Source of the DNA: Mucidula mucida | Taxonomy: Eukaryota; Basidiomycota; Agaricomycetes; Agaricales; Physalacriaceae | Length of the DNA stretch: 64,000 nt | NCBI GenBank assembly: GCA_015501055.1 | Contig: JADNYV010000115.1 | Coordinates: 1 to 64,000, forward strand | Direction: 5' to 3' | In this document: positions 1 through 12,762 of the stretch, piece after piece | Layout: each line of letters starts with the position of its first letter | Numbering within the stretch: position 1 is the stretch's first letter | Translations under genes and position numbers: made by a program | The notes under the pieces: generated by a model | What the model was told of the DNA's origin: nothing | Database searches by the model: none | The model's input: the letters and a program-made list of their open reading frames with translations, nothing else

Positions 1-1347
1 GACTACTGACTACGTATCTACGGAGCCCAAGAGCTCGTCACAAGTTCGCAATTGCCCAGCCGACGTCCCTCTGGTGTGAGGTAAGCCGAAGTTTTCCTGG
101 GAACGGGGGTTGACCCGTAAACAGCGCCCACTGAAGTGCAACTGCCAAAAGTTCGTTCTCGTGAGAGCGGCTACTTCCAGCACCCGAGGCAGTTATCTCT
201 AACTGTTAGCCGGCGCTACTGGGACCAATACACACGTATGCGGACGTGCGCTGGGATTAGGAATCCGTCGATCTGTAAACGGGAAAGGGAATGGGGAATG
301 TGCGATGATCAAACAGCAAAGTGCTGATCGATGATCAGGGATGTGTGGTAGGTGGTAGAAAGTAGTTCCGATCTTCTGTTAGCGACTGACTAAGCCACGA
401 GACTCAACCAGGTACCACAGCAAGAACTGAAAGAGAAAACGTTCGCGTTTGTAAGACTAGGCTAGGCCAGGTGTATAAACGAGATCGGAACTAAAGTACA
501 ATGATACTACACTACTGCTTATATACTAGTAAGTCTGTGTTTGAGACTCCTTGTCCATACGCGTTTCTACTAGGGATGCTCCACGCCCTTGACCCAGTGT
601 TGTATGCTACTAGTCCGTGAAACCATTAAATACGAGTGGTATCTGCATGTAAGTAGTAATACTGAAACGACCATGTGTGCTACGAGTGTCGGCGGTGTGT
701 ATACAATAGGGAGTCCATGAGGTATCGGCATGTATGATGTCATCCATGTGTTGGGTGTGTGTCCGACATGAGTACGGCTTCGGTAATGAAAAGGAGTATG
801 ATCGGTGACGAAAGAGATGATGAAACAGTCCGTTGGTTGATAAGACAAGGCCCCCGATAAGATATGATAAGATGTGAAAGTGTGAAAATATGGTCATTCA
901 TAACACTTTGTCTCTACACTGTTTAGTAGCTCCCTGCACTGTATTGAGCCTGACCTGCTCCTACCTCACCCTATTATCATCTTTGCCTCTCGTCTCCATT
1001 GCTCTCCCGTCTTTGTGCGACTTGGGTGGTTGTTTGGTTTACGCTGGACTCCATCCTTGACAACGGCCCGCTGTACATTACCCGTGCCTCTCAGCACCCT
1101 TTCCCTTGAACTTGGGATCTCACAACATAGCAGAGGCTTCTGATTGTGTTTGCTTTACCTTGCCGGTGTTCCTACCGGGTACCCGACAAGACCAGGACGC
1201 CACTATTATAATTTATGGTTCAGGAGTGGGAGAAACCCCCGTGACAGTGATAACCTTTTCAACATGCCTCTTGGGCTTAAGGATGTGTTTTCCTTTGCTG
1301 GAAGATAGTATCTGAACGGCTGGCGTCCAAGCGTGTGGTCGCCCAAA
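1..1347. other. Gene-poor left edge
   Basis: Only short open frames below about 95 codons are present on either strand, and none reads like a known family. The right edge is set by the stop codon of the minus-strand P450. I see no RNA gene or clear repeat here. An exon of a gene lying outside the window cannot be excluded. Confidence 0.5.
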
Positions 1348-3694
1348 TTACTTTGACCCAAAAGGTGATACACACAGCGGGATCTGCATACCCTCCATCT
1401 CTTTACCCTTCACTAATGGGAATGTTGTTTGCAGCCCCGAGCCGTGTACCAAGGGAGGAGTTTCCTTTGGAAGAGAAAACTCGAAAGAGCTGAGGAGCTC
1501 TACTACGATACTTTGAATTTCCATGATCCTGGATATGACGCATAAGGAATCGTGCCGCCGTTGGAAAGCGGACAGGACTCACGCGAATCGCCATCTGCGG
1601 TAGGTCAGCAACTGGAGGCCAGCAAAGAAGGACACGCTTACCCATACATGCTCGAACTCCGGCACCTAAGCCGTTTCTCAGTTTCAGAAGCTATCACAAA
1701 AGGGAGCGGGACATACTGAACGTCAATCTGCATCCAGATACCAGTTAGTGATCAATACGTCCGTCGTTGAAGTGCTTCACTCACAGATTCGCATACACTC
1801 CAACCGTCACGTCCTCCTCAGACCTATTCAGAATCGTCCCGGGTTCCACTTGTCTGCGTCTTCGCCCCACACGCTCCGCAAACTAGAATCATCAGCATCC
1901 AACTGATTACCTATGAACAGTGACTGACCTGTGATACAAGTACACCGGCACATCCACACACTGTCCCTTCCTCACCCGAATTTCACTAATCACCTTTCCC
2001 TCCCGCGTCGTGATAGGATGGGAAAGCGGTATGACATCGTCCTGCGCTGCCACGCGTCTGAGGGTGTGCACGAATGAATTCCGACGAAGGGATTTCTGGC
2101 AAGCGGGGGATGAGTATTGGAGGCGTGGTAGGAGAGGAGAATAGAAGAGGACCTTTATAGCGGCGTTCAATAGAGGCATGGAATTGTAGTCGCCGAGGCT
2201 CAAGGCGGAAGTGCGCAAGATTTCTTCCCGGATGTTGACCTGGTCAGAGGGATGGGCGCTCAGCTCGTATAAGAGCCATCCGACCGCGGCTGCTGTCGTG
2301 TCGTGCCCTGCGAATATGAATGTTCTAACGGATGCAGATGATAAGCGTACGAGCGTGTGGTGTGAAGGGAGGATACGCACACCATCTGCGAAATGATCTC
2401 GTCTTCTTTCATGTGCATCGTCTCATCGTCGGACAGGGATGAAATGGCTGTACATGTGTCAGCATGTACTCAACACAGTGACAAGATTAAGCAAACCTAG
2501 TAGATTGATGATATCTTTTTCATCTCCAACACCAACTTCCTTGATAGCCTGAACCTGCCGCTCATGCAGATCCCTCGCTGTAGCGTCCACCACGTGCCGA
2601 AATTCCCTGAACTTGATCACATCCTCGAACGGCAATTTCGTCATCAACGAAACAAGAAATTTTGGAAGGTGGCGTAAAAGACCCTGACTCAAGACAAGTT
2701 GGAATGCGGAGAGAGAAAGCGGGCTGTCCGGTCTGAAGCAAAATGCTATTATTAACAAATCTGCACGCCGGGAAGGTTGAAGAGTCTACTGACAGGATGC
2801 TCTCCATTCGCTTAGCTATCTCGTTCTCTTTCCCTTCGATGGCGTCAAAGTGATATCTGAACGAAGCTAGCAGCGCGCAGGCGTAAGTTGGACAATGGGA
2901 CGACTCATGAAATGCATACTTATTCCGATTATATCCAGAGCGACGTTTCGTACCCAATGAGCAATGTTGCATACCCTAGGTCGACCATTTAAGCTTTCGC
3001 TGAGCTTTTCGACCAGCTTTCCAAGTCATAAAGATCACGATTCATAAGTGATGAGAAACGCATACTTACTCTGGCGGACAACGTCTGGGAAACCTTCAAG
3101 TACGAGCGAATCTGAGTAGCAGAGAATGCGCCGTTCAAAACGCGTCTCTGGCGTTGATGTTGTTTTCCTGTTCCCGCCATAAGTATCGATAGGTAGCCAT
3201 CAGAGAGAACGCGGAGCTCACCAGCAGCCGACACAATCCCAGGCCCGAACACCAAGTCCGCTAAATGATCGGAATCGCCGGTCTTGGGGGACCTGTAACC
3301 AGAGGTGTGGAGCACGTATTGGATGGCTTTGGGATCGGCAAGGACGAGGATGGATTCCTGAAGATGCTCATCAGCACGGAGAGTTCTGTTATGTAGCAAG
3401 AAGGGCAACGCACGCTGAAAACTCCAGCAACGCGATATACTGGTCCGTACTTGTCATACCAGGATCTATAGTCGCCCAGGTTTGAGGCGGTGTGTCTGTC
3501 GAGGCCTACGCGCTGGTTACCTGTAAAGGGGCGTGAGTGGGATCATGTGAAGGAAGATGAAGATACGGACCTAGTAGCCAGGAAGGATTGGGAGGTCCTT
3601 GAATTAATCGGATCGAGGAACTTTTGCGCCGGTAGGTTTTGATGATGTAGGTCGTGAGTATTAGGACAGAGAGGGAGAAGAGGAGGAAGGCCAT
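1348..3694 (-). CDS. Cytochrome P450 monooxygenase, ExxR motif altered
   Basis: Heme-thiolate monooxygenase, probably anchored in the ER. The chosen ATG (3694) opens a hydrophobic anchor (MAFLLFSLSVLILTTYII) followed by the hinge GPPNPSWLLG. Further exons give DPKAIQYVLHTSGY, an I-helix with AGHDTT (about 2,300-2,340), a PERF-type segment WNPGRF (near 1,845) and a heme-binding loop GAGVRACMG (near 1,650). The last exons start WRF and end with VSPFGSK and a TAA stop at 1348-1350. The intron positions around the heme loop match those of the P450 at 9,634-12,020, so the two are paralogs. One key position is abnormal. The exon after the I-helix/J region reads NAAIK then KSLRRNSF, where the paralog has NASIK then ETLRLHPF. 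The invariant Glu of ExxR is Lys (codon at 2093-2095) and the LHP segment is also lost. The gene is otherwise open, so it may be recently inactivated or have an altered function. Confidence 0.85.
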
Positions 3695-4520
3695 GGCGGG
3701 GAAAGAGGAACAGGTGCAAAAGGCTCCGCTTCTCTCATCAGGACAGCGCTGCGTCACATGCAGCGATAGGTTGATCCAGAGTCCACTCGACTGGAAGTAC
3801 CATGCTTGCTGGCAAGTCATATCATCGTTTCACTTCAGTCCAAAGGTGCACCGTGTTTAAGTAGAATCCACGCATCCACGCGTATTTTTGTTGCAGTACA
3901 GCGTATCGCCTAGACGTCGCGTATATCAGCAGGGCTCTGTACGCGTAGGACCATGTTTCCACTTACAAGCTATAAGTCTATATAGAGCTGAACTCCACCG
4001 TTGGAGCTCCGGTAAGTACAATACATGAAAAATGCACGAAATGCACGGGGCCAAATGACAAGGTGATCGTTGAGTTGAACGTTGAAGTTCAAGGCGGAAG
4101 AAAGATTGTGGGCCAGCTCGAGGTTAGGGTTACTCGCGTGTTTCGGCAACTCATTCATTTAACACCGAAGATAACCCTGTATGCGTTCCCCTCCATCAAC
4201 TTCCATCAACAGTAAATCGGCAGCATAGCCTCTACCTGGTTGACACATATCGAATGCGACTAGTGATGCTCTTGAGGAGTATGGTGCCGTTTGATACCAT
4301 ACCGCTGTATTCTCGAACAGGATGAAGACCGGCCTTGTTCTCTGCTGTATGCCTAGTCGCGTCCTCCTGATGTTGTTCTGATATTGGCGACAGTTTGTTT
4401 TACCGATTAGGAGAACAAGGTGCCTTAGTTTGGATATCAATACGACACTGATACGATCTTACCTTTAGAACTTTCAGAACGCTAGCGAAACCAGAGACAC
4501 CCCCGATTGCCACTACATAT
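3695..4520. promoter_or_regulatory. Divergent intergenic region, P450 / DUF6535
   Basis: An 826-bp region between two outward-facing genes, so it should hold both promoters. A telomere-repeat-like GGTTAGGGTT lies at 4122-4131. The short open frames here do not resemble any family. Confidence 0.4.
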
Positions 4521-7500
4521 ATGCCGCCGTCAAGCTTCAATCCGAACTACGACGATTCTCCCTCTAATGGGAATCGCGATAGCGATGATGACCAGTCCAA
4601 GCCGCCGGACAGCACTCGGAACGCGCATATACCGGCGCAGCTTGCCAGCAAGCACAGAAACAGAAAGCGTAAGGTAGCGGGTTTCAAAGCCGCGCACTCA
4701 AGGGTAGAGAGAGGTTAGTTCTTGTATATTCTTGTTGATCCTGCAATAATTCACGCCACGCAGGCACCGACGCGTTCGACTATGAACAAAAGTTTTCTGA
4801 AGATGAGCCTTTCAAGGAAATGGGCCCTATGGCACGGGTCTGGAAAACATTCCTGGAAGAGTATGCCAAATTTGACGCCGATAGAGTCGAAGATTGGCGC
4901 GACGCATTGGATGTTTTGCTTGTTTTCGTGAGTTGTTGCAGGAGATATTGCGTCGAAAAAAGCTATCCGGTCAACTAGGCCGGACTGTTTTCCGCTGTTG
5001 TCTCGACCTTCCTCACGCAGACTTCACAGAGCTGCAGGTCGATTACAGCCAGGTCAGCGCGTATATGATGTACGAGATGCTCCATCTTCAGCGCGCGATG
5101 ATGGATGGTCTTCCTGCCTCCTCCGTTGTTTCCTCAAACATCACTCCCACTTCTCCTGTACGCCCCTCGAGGACAGATGCTTGGGTCAATGTGCTCTGGT
5201 ACACGAGTCTTGCATTGAGCTTAACGACAGCCTTGATGGCGGTGCTCACAAAGCAGTGGATCCACCAGTATATGGCGGTTCCCTCGGGTACCCCCGGTGA
5301 TCGTAGTCGCATCCGCCAATTTCGATTTGAGTGCATCGAAAAATGGCACGTACCGCTTATCATTGGTCTGCTGCCAGTCCTCATGCATGTCGCTCTCGGC
5401 GTCTTCTTTTGTGGCCTCGTTCTCCATGTCCGATCCCTCTCCACACCCGGCGCTGCACTGGTCAGCGTTATCGCATTTATTGCCTTCATTGCGTACTTCG
5501 GCATGACTCTCTTACCTATATTGAAGCCCGATTGTCCGTACAAGACCTACTTGACGCTCTACTCCTATTCCATTTCTGCGCATCTTTGTATGATGTCCCA
5601 CCAGAATCATCTTTGCCTTTGGATCACCCGTCACATTCGTGTAGTCAACTGGTTCTTCCCCGGTCAGTCAAAGTTACCCAGGACACGGCATCAGTCGAAG
5701 CGCCACCGCGGCCCAAATCTCTCAGGAGCGTAGAGAAATTGGCTGTGGAAAGCATGTCCGATGCTCTCGAAGCTCGTGCCCTGATTGGTCTGTACAACAT
5801 GTCATCGAATACGTCGGTGCAGAGCATTGTCCTGCAAGCTATGAGCGCCCTACCGCTAGAGCTATTCTCCGCTATTAAGGCTGGTATTCCCGATGTCGCA
5901 CAAAGAATTTGCATGCTTGTAGAATCGATGGAGTATACGGCGCCAGAAAAGCAGACAGCATACGAACGCATTTATCGTGTTCACGTTCGCATCGAGCCTC
6001 CCATTCCCGAGTACGGATTTGTACCTCCAAATGTTCTGACACCATCTCTTACCCGGGCAGTGAGAGGCCAAACACCCTATCTTTGCTCGTCAGTCGAAAG
6101 TTCCCGAACATGCCATTGCATTTTTGCGTCACCACATATCTCTCAGAAGCGGCTCATGTCAGAGATTCGATGTACTTGTTTGGGCTAGAATTCTGCAAAA
6201 TGCACTGTCCACCGGTGCTGATTGGCTTGACGTCGGTGACAACGATTCCCCGGTATGGTCAACGGTCCTCCCGTGGCTTATACAATCCCATGGATGTTCT
6301 GAGATCACGATATGTGATCCTATTTGTGCTGACCTCGTTTCACTACCTCTATTCATCGATGGTCGGCATCCTGAATTCGGTGCGCTCGATCCAGATTCGT
6401 TCCGCTTGAACGTGCGAACATCGCCTGAATTCCCTAGTGCATATCCTATTGAAATACGTTGGGTCTTTACCATGCTCCTGCGACCATCAATCGTTGAATA
6501 TCTCCTGCTTGTTCTTTTCCCTGATACCTGTTCCGGCGACGATTACGACGGTCTTCCAGCGGACATTCTATTTAATCTTGCGCTCGTTCAGACGCGTCAT
6601 GTCCTTCTGAACAGTAAAACTGGTTCAAGTGATGAGGACGAAGACGAGTCACAGCCGATTCCAGACCTCAAGACAGCGCCGTAATCGTGACGCATGAGAC
6701 ACCAGTGGCTAGACTTCTCTTTTTATAAGAGAGTACGTCGGCCTAATTCACGAGCGTTGTAACGTTGAGGGAGGAACTCTCGGACAACATAGCCCCAGCA
6801 TACTCAGAGCCTCTTACATTGCCTTGAACGCGGTCATTGCCTCGGAAGCATTCCATGATGGAACTCTCGTGTCGAGAGATAGGCGGAAAATATTGCACAC
6901 GCTCGTTCGAATTTTCAACCTAAACTCTGATCTCTACCGACAGTTCTGTAGTGGAACCACCCCATCCTCGAGCATGAACTTTTGGCCGTTGCGTTCAAAG
7001 ACTTTCCGCGCATTTGCGGTGTTGTTGAACTTGTGACAGAGATTTTGGACCTCTCGCGCGGAGTCGAGCCTTACGGTGCTTGTCATTCCCTCTGGATCGA
7101 GACGTATTCTGAGCTGGCAAGACGAGGTTGGTTGGATGATTTCCTGCTGGAAATTTTGGGGATATCCCAACATGCAAGCCCTGAGGATACAACAGGGATG
7201 CGTCCTATGATTTACTCCTTCTTGGCCGCAGCCTACGTGGAGGGCCTGGCTGCCTTGAAGGTGTCAGCACCGTCCGTGTTCCAAGACACGATGGATTACC
7301 TCTCAACATCTAACAATTTGGTTGTCCTTTGCTTGATCCTTGCCCTTGCGGATGATGACCGAAGACGGCGCAGCCTACAGGTACTTTCTGCTTTTCTAAC
7401 GGCGGATCGTTGGGCAGCTTGCTTGTCAGAGCTTCAAGACTTTTTGGCAAAAGACAACGCCCCACGGGTGTGGTACAATAGATACAAGAAGGATTTTGAC

Positions 7501-7838
7501 CTCGAGACTTTGTATATCGTGTATGGCGGGCCACCTGAGACGCTGAGATTCAGCGTGTTTGAGGATGTACTACTTGACTATGTAGCTCCTGCTAAACGTA
7601 GTGTTAGTGCTCCAGAATCTTCGGTGAGTCTTTATAATGTTTTATACGTATCTTTCTGATTGTTTTTGGTATTGAGCAACAGTCAGCGACCTATGATTCT
7701 ACCGCTGTGGCGTCACCTGCTACGAACAATCGTTGGGTTCGCCCTTTGAGAAGACTACTGGCTATGCGAGGAGGAGACAACATGGAGCTTGGTCAGAGAC
7801 ATTCAAATAGCTCTCAGCATTCCGATGGTATAGTGTAG
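4521..7838 (+). CDS. DUF6535-family membrane protein, frameshifted (possible pseudogene)
   Basis: The family is common in agaricomycetes and has no known function. The start at 4521 gives a charged leader, then after an intron the conserved block FDYEQKFSEDEPFKEMGPMA, then WRDALDVLLVF and, after another intron, AGLFSAVVSTF. The next segment has TM helices around SLALSLTTALMAVLTKQW and HVPLIIGLLPVLMHVALGVF and the family motif LPILKPDCPY. A long C-terminal helical region runs to the stop at 7836-7838. Introns can be placed at about 4714-4763, 4927-4977, 5589-5666, 6681-6729 and 7623-7681. Two single-base frame breaks remain: at about 5031-5033, between QTSQS and LQVDYSQ, where a conserved stretch loses one base, and at about 6950-6962. 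A putative 34-nt intron (6060-6093) would also be unusually short. Either this copy is decaying or the assembly has indels. Confidence 0.7.
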
Positions 7839-8363
7839 ATATTGAATGTTGGAGGGAAATTAAAGGAATAGTACATGTTGAACCAGATCATTACGTGCCA
7901 ATCTGATGATGAAAGTTCATGATAGCTCGGGATCTGAGAGCGATTACTTATGTCTCCCGTAAAGGCATTGACTGCTGTGTCTGCCATACATCCAGTAGAA
8001 GGGGGGTAGAAATGTGGCGCTTTTTTTCTCAGATTCCTCTAGTACTGATTACTATCCGCCCCAGATTTTAGGACTTTCTGGTATGAGCCCCACGAAAATG
8101 CAGTGTATTGTATCCTACGAGTAACTGCATACTGCACCAGACTCATTTGATCACCTAGAACAAAAGACCGGCGGCTGTGGAAGGAACCCTTTTTTGTTGA
8201 ATACCCGCACAACACAGAGACATAAAAACAGTGATTCCATGAACAACGCTCATACATTTCTCTTTTGTTTGGCTGCAAAATCCTATGCAATTGTGTAGGC
8301 AAGGTTCATAGGGTCTGTATTCTATAAAGGCTTGCGAGGACATACTATGTTGTTGTGGAGCTC
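7839..8363. other. Intergenic, nothing recognised
   Basis: A 525-bp AT-richer gap between the DUF6535 gene and the proline-rich gene. It should contain the 3' end of the first and the promoter of the second. No repeat or RNA gene is evident. Confidence 0.4.
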
Positions 8364-8955
8364 ATGGCGCGTCACGGTAATTCAAACCCACCCTCTTCTT
8401 TATTACAACGCGCGGAAAGATTGCGGGAAAAACATCCGCGCACAGATGCAGGGCATCCACTCGCTACTGCTCTTCCTGCCTCTTCGTCGAGTTCACATCA
8501 ACGGCCTCCCCCGCCCCCACCCCCGGCACGCAAAGGCCCACATCAAGGATCTTCTTCTCGTACAGCGCCTGCGCCGCCTCAGCAGTTGACTTCAGGCTCA
8601 TTGGGACATTCTCTCAGTCCCACTCGCCGCAGGACACCTCCTCCAATTCCGATTAGAAAGCCATTCCAATTTGGAAGTACGAGCTCTCCGCCGTATCACT
8701 CTCCTACTAGACCCGCCGCTCCGCCAAAACGTCGACCGCCACCAGTACCTCCGCGCCGGCCGCACGATAGCCATGATCCACACATCGTAGAGCCCACTTT
8801 AGCCTTTCGTAAACAGCTGTGAGTCGTAACAAACTCTGGGTGAAGTCATGTACTCCTAACAAAGCAGGAGACCGTCCGACGGGGAACTACGATACCACCG
8901 GTACTATCCTTCCCAAGGACACGAGGAACAGTACCGAGAAATGGACACGTTATGA
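8364..8955 (+). CDS. Small proline-rich hypothetical protein
   Basis: The ATG at 8364 opens a frame (MARHGNSNPPSSLLQRAERL) that becomes very rich in Pro, Ser and Arg, with runs such as PPPPPPPARK and PPKRRPPPVPPRRP. These resemble SH3- or WW-binding stretches. An intron with good borders (GTGAGT...GCAG, about 8820-8868) joins a second exon reading RPSDGELRYHRYYPSQGHEE, which ends at a TGA (8953-8955). No domain is recognised. The composition suggests a disordered, possibly scaffold-type protein, but this is inference. The antisense frame in the same interval is a shadow of the proline codons. Confidence 0.5.
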
Positions 8956-9633
8956 CCGCTAGAGTTGAAAACTATCAATTTCGACAATGCAATTCATGTC
9001 ATATATGATTCCACCTCCTTCAAGTTTCAAGAAGTTGGCCCTGGAAGAAGAGTCAAGAGTATTAGCGGAAGAGACTGCACACTTTGGGCTTACGGGTGAA
9101 GCAAAGCGTACAAGGTCGCATAGCGCTAAGCGTTGACTGTCGTAATGGCGCAAGGGTGTCAGGTGAGATGAGAGAGATCAATGGATGGTATCTTCCGAGT
9201 TCTGCGAATTGCTGTGAAGTGGGATGTCTGTGCATGACCATTTAGATTCGAAGGCCCAAGTGGTTGAGTCCACTGATTGGGAATGATGATGTCATCCCGA
9301 CTCTCCTTCCCACGCTTCGCGTACATCCGGAATCTGTGTTGCGAGCTTTTGGCAAACTCAACATCACGCACTATTCATTCCGCTCTTGGGACTCCTTTGT
9401 CGGGAGGGATTACATGCGCGTAGAGCAATGCCGCTACCAGCGGTCCGAGGAGAATCATGCAACCTGTCTAATGGCATGCCCAACAGAACGGCGAGGCTAT
9501 ACATCGATGCAAAGCACTCTCTCACCTGGTTCTGCTCCGCCGAGCGGCATGACTTCTTAAGCTCATCAAGACGACCTGCTCGGACCGTTGTCTTCGAACT
9601 GGGAGTACATACTTAAGCCGAATTGCAGTTCCA
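8956..9633. other. Intergenic, promoter side of second P450
   Basis: A 678-bp stretch with overlapping short open frames on both strands, up to about 98 codons. None has a recognisable domain or consistent splice structure. It presumably contains the P450 promoter. Confidence 0.35.
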
Positions 9634-12020
9634 ATGTTCCTCCCGTCTGGCACGATGTACACACCTCACCCTCTCGCCAGTGTCTGCCTCTCTATCGTCG
9701 TCCTATTCCTTGCGTTTAGACTCTACCGCAAGAGAATCAGCATTAGTGTGATTCGTGGTCCTCCGAGCCCTTCGTGGCTTCTTGGTTAGTTCCTAGGCTC
9801 TGTCTGTCTCATTTAATGGAGTGCGCATATACACAGGACATCAATACATGCTCCGGCACGCTAAGAACGTCGGTGACTACGAAGCTGCCTGGTACCGTAA
9901 TTACGGAAGCGTTTTCCGCATCGCTGGAGTTTTCAACGTATGCACACCCGCCTTTTTCAACCACTCTGACGTAGTGACAAGGCGGGTAGGAACCAGTTCT
10001 CCTGGTCTCTGATCCCAAAGCTCTGCAGTATGTGTTGCAAGTATCTGGATATCACTTTCTAAAGTCCTTGGATACGATTCGTATGATCGAGGCATTCTTT
10101 GGACACGGGCTTCTCGCAGCCAACGGTATGATGTCGCTTGGTTGACTTGAACTTATATAACGCGATGTGCTCGTAGACCAAGACCATCAACGGCAGCGTA
10201 AAATTCTGAACCCTGCGTTTTCTAATGTTCATCTCCAGTGCTATCTCGATGTCTTCCAGGCGGCAGGATCCAAGGTACGTATTCCAGAGATATTCTTGTC
10301 ATAATGCGCTGATAACAACGGTGTGCCCGCGTACTAGCTTGTACAGAAGCTGAAGGAAGCTCGGAAGGATGGCCACAAGACTGAAAACATGCTTGCGTGG
10401 GCACAGAAAGTGACACTTGATATTGTTGGGATCAGTAAGTCACGCTCTAGGCTCGAATTGAAAGGAAGGCTCTCACCCGTATGTCCGATAGCGTCTTTCC
10501 GCTACTCATTCGGCGCTCTCGATAACAGGAATTCTGCCTTTGAAGAGGTTTTGTGCCATCTCTTGTATGTTGAAGTTCGCAGACAGAGCCTGTAACACGA
10601 TTCTCATGATTTACAGCGCAGAGGCTCAGCTCTTTCCCTCGGTCGCTGATGTTTTGATCTCTCAAGGCGTTCTACGTTATCTTCCTGGAAGCCTCATGCC
10701 CATAATGGCTAGAATGCCGACAAGGGAAAATCAGAGATATCAAGAGTTCAGGAAGGCGATGGAAAACATAGCACGGACTATGTATCATCGCGAACTGCAG
10801 TTGGTCAAGGACGGTATCGAAGAAGGAAAAGACATCATCAATATTCTCGGTGAGATTGTGGAAGTCTTTCTTTTTATCTTGCTTCTCAACTTGTCTTGAC
10901 AGCTCTCGCTTCGCTGTCGGACGACAAGAGGAAGAGAATGACGGAGAGCGAGATCGCAGCGCAGATGGGGTATGCTTTTCTCTGTTGTACGATTGAATTT
11001 TGAAAGGAGCACCTGACGTTCGTTTCCTCTAAAGCACATTTACATTTGCCGGCCATGACACTACGGCTAACACTTTAGCCTGGCTCTTGTACGAACTGAG
11101 CCGCCACCCAGAAGACCAGGACAAGATCAGACGCGAGATATCTCAAGTCCGGCCTGACACGGGAGTCTTGACTTCCAGTGATTACGACGCGATGCCTTGG
11201 CTTAACGCGTCGATCAAGGCAAACCATCACCTTTGTCCTCAAACTTTAACTCATGGAATAGTAGGAGACCCTTCGCCTGCATCCTTTCGCGCACACGCTC
11301 GTTCGCGTGGCAGGGCACAATGATGTTCTTCCCCTCCTAGAGCCTGTTACGACCCGCGATGGGAAAGTGCTGAAGGAGATCCCCATTGCGAAGGGGCAGA
11401 GCATTCATATCTCGATTTATATGTACAATAGGTATTTGTGTCGCCTCTGAAGTGAGATCAGACGTGTCTGACGCGTAAACAGAAATCCGGTTGTATGGGG
11501 TAACGATGCACATGAATGGAATCCGAAGCGATTCCTTAAGGACAGTCATAAGGAGATGGGCTTGGGCATGTATTCGAATCTGTATGTGCTGTTTCATTAT
11601 TTTCTCCTGTCGAGTCTTCATGTGTTCATTGCGCTGTAGCATGAACTTCAGTTCGTCATCTCTTCATCTTTATGTTAATCACGCATGCTGATGGCTTCAG
11701 GTGCGGGCGTCAGGTCCTGCATCGGGTGCGTATTTTCGCTTGTAAAGACCATTGATGTCCATTGAATTGCCCTATAGATGGCGTTTCGCGTAAGTGCACC
11801 ATTTCCTAGAGCATCCAAATCCTCAGCGTGTTGTAGAATCATGGAGCTCCAGGCAGTTGCGGTCGAGCTGCTGAGCGCGTTTGAGTTCTCCATTCCGACA
11901 GACAGTCCCGCTATCATTCATGCGCCTGGCTCCCAAGGCCTGTTTCCAATGCTTGAAGACCGACCAAAGGAGGGTGTGCAGATGCCGTTGTGTGTTTCTA
12001 CGCTCAAGCGACAAGCTTGA
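9634..12020 (+). CDS. Cytochrome P450 monooxygenase
   Basis: ER-type P450, paralogous to the gene at 1,348-3,694 and pointing the opposite way. The ATG at 9634 gives an N-terminal anchor (LASVCLSIVVLFLAFRLY) and the hinge RGPPSPSWLLG. Later exons give EPVLLVSDPKALQYVL, the I-helix FAGHDTTANTLAWLLYELS (near 11,045), an intact ExxR in ETLRLHPFAHTLVR (near 11,265), WNPKRF (near 11,525) and the heme loop GAGVRSCIG (near 11,705). The heme loop is followed by the exon start WRF and by ELLSAFEFSIP. The C-terminus is VSTLKRQA, with the stop at 12018-12020. The intron before ETLR (11219-11264) would use a GC donor. All catalytic landmarks are present, so this copy is probably functional. The substrate is unknown. 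Confidence 0.88.
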
Positions 12021-12133
12021 TATGCATACACAAGAGCAAATGTATTCTATACGCTTCGTAGTCTACTAGGCTGTCATGTAGAAAGTTCAATATCACAAAG
12101 TCTACTTCCGACAAAATCATGCTATGCTACCGT

Positions 12134-12762
12134 TCAATGCCAGAACCATTTGACATTCTTGATCAACAACACCGCAAATCCGTAGGAACTCCTTGAAGCC
12201 TGCAGTCCATGCTCGAAGTTTGGGGTATTTACACCCCAGAAGCGTTGGTAGTAGAGATTCAGCGCATATACCAAGGGAGCCGAATACAGAACTTGCACCA
12301 CCGCATACGCGTCAAAGAGCTCCGTCGAGTCAAATTTAAAGTGCCCATCACGCTTGTAGATCATCTCCCCGGCGTACCATCGCCCGTCGACCGAAAGGGT
12401 AGTCATCCCAAAGTCTATCAAGCGAAGGTGTCCCGCGTCGTGATCATAACGCTCTAGCCTTGACCACAGGAAAGCGACAGCTCAGCATACCAATATCAAG
12501 CATGTTACCGATTTCGTCGCACAGGCTACATAACAATGAGCGCATGCGAACTTAGACTCCTCACCCGTGAGGATATAGGACAAGTCATGATCTTGAAGGA
12601 AAAATGTGTGAACGGATTCGCGAGCATCTGGAAAATGTGTTTCTCAGTGTCGGGAACCTCGAGCCCTAGAGTCACGTAGGCGCACTTCGCGAAGCGACCA
12701 AGCAAGCGGGCGACTGGGTACCATACGCGCCGGAAGCAAAAGTCAAGGCGCCTTGAATACAC
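12134..12762 (-). pseudogene. Unresolved minus-strand gene or remnant with LIDFG motif
   Basis: The minus-strand segment 12134-12480 reads FLWSRLERYDHDAGHLRLID followed by FG, then a neutral to acidic C-terminus ending KNVKWFWH and a stop at 12134-12136. The upstream segment (about 12,526-12,762) is also open but cannot be joined to it by a splice site in the right phase. HLRLIDFG resembles the DFG region of kinase-like folds, but no catalytic loop, lysine or glycine loop could be found. I treat it as a fragment of an unknown gene. Other exons could lie up to about 13,120. Confidence 0.3.
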
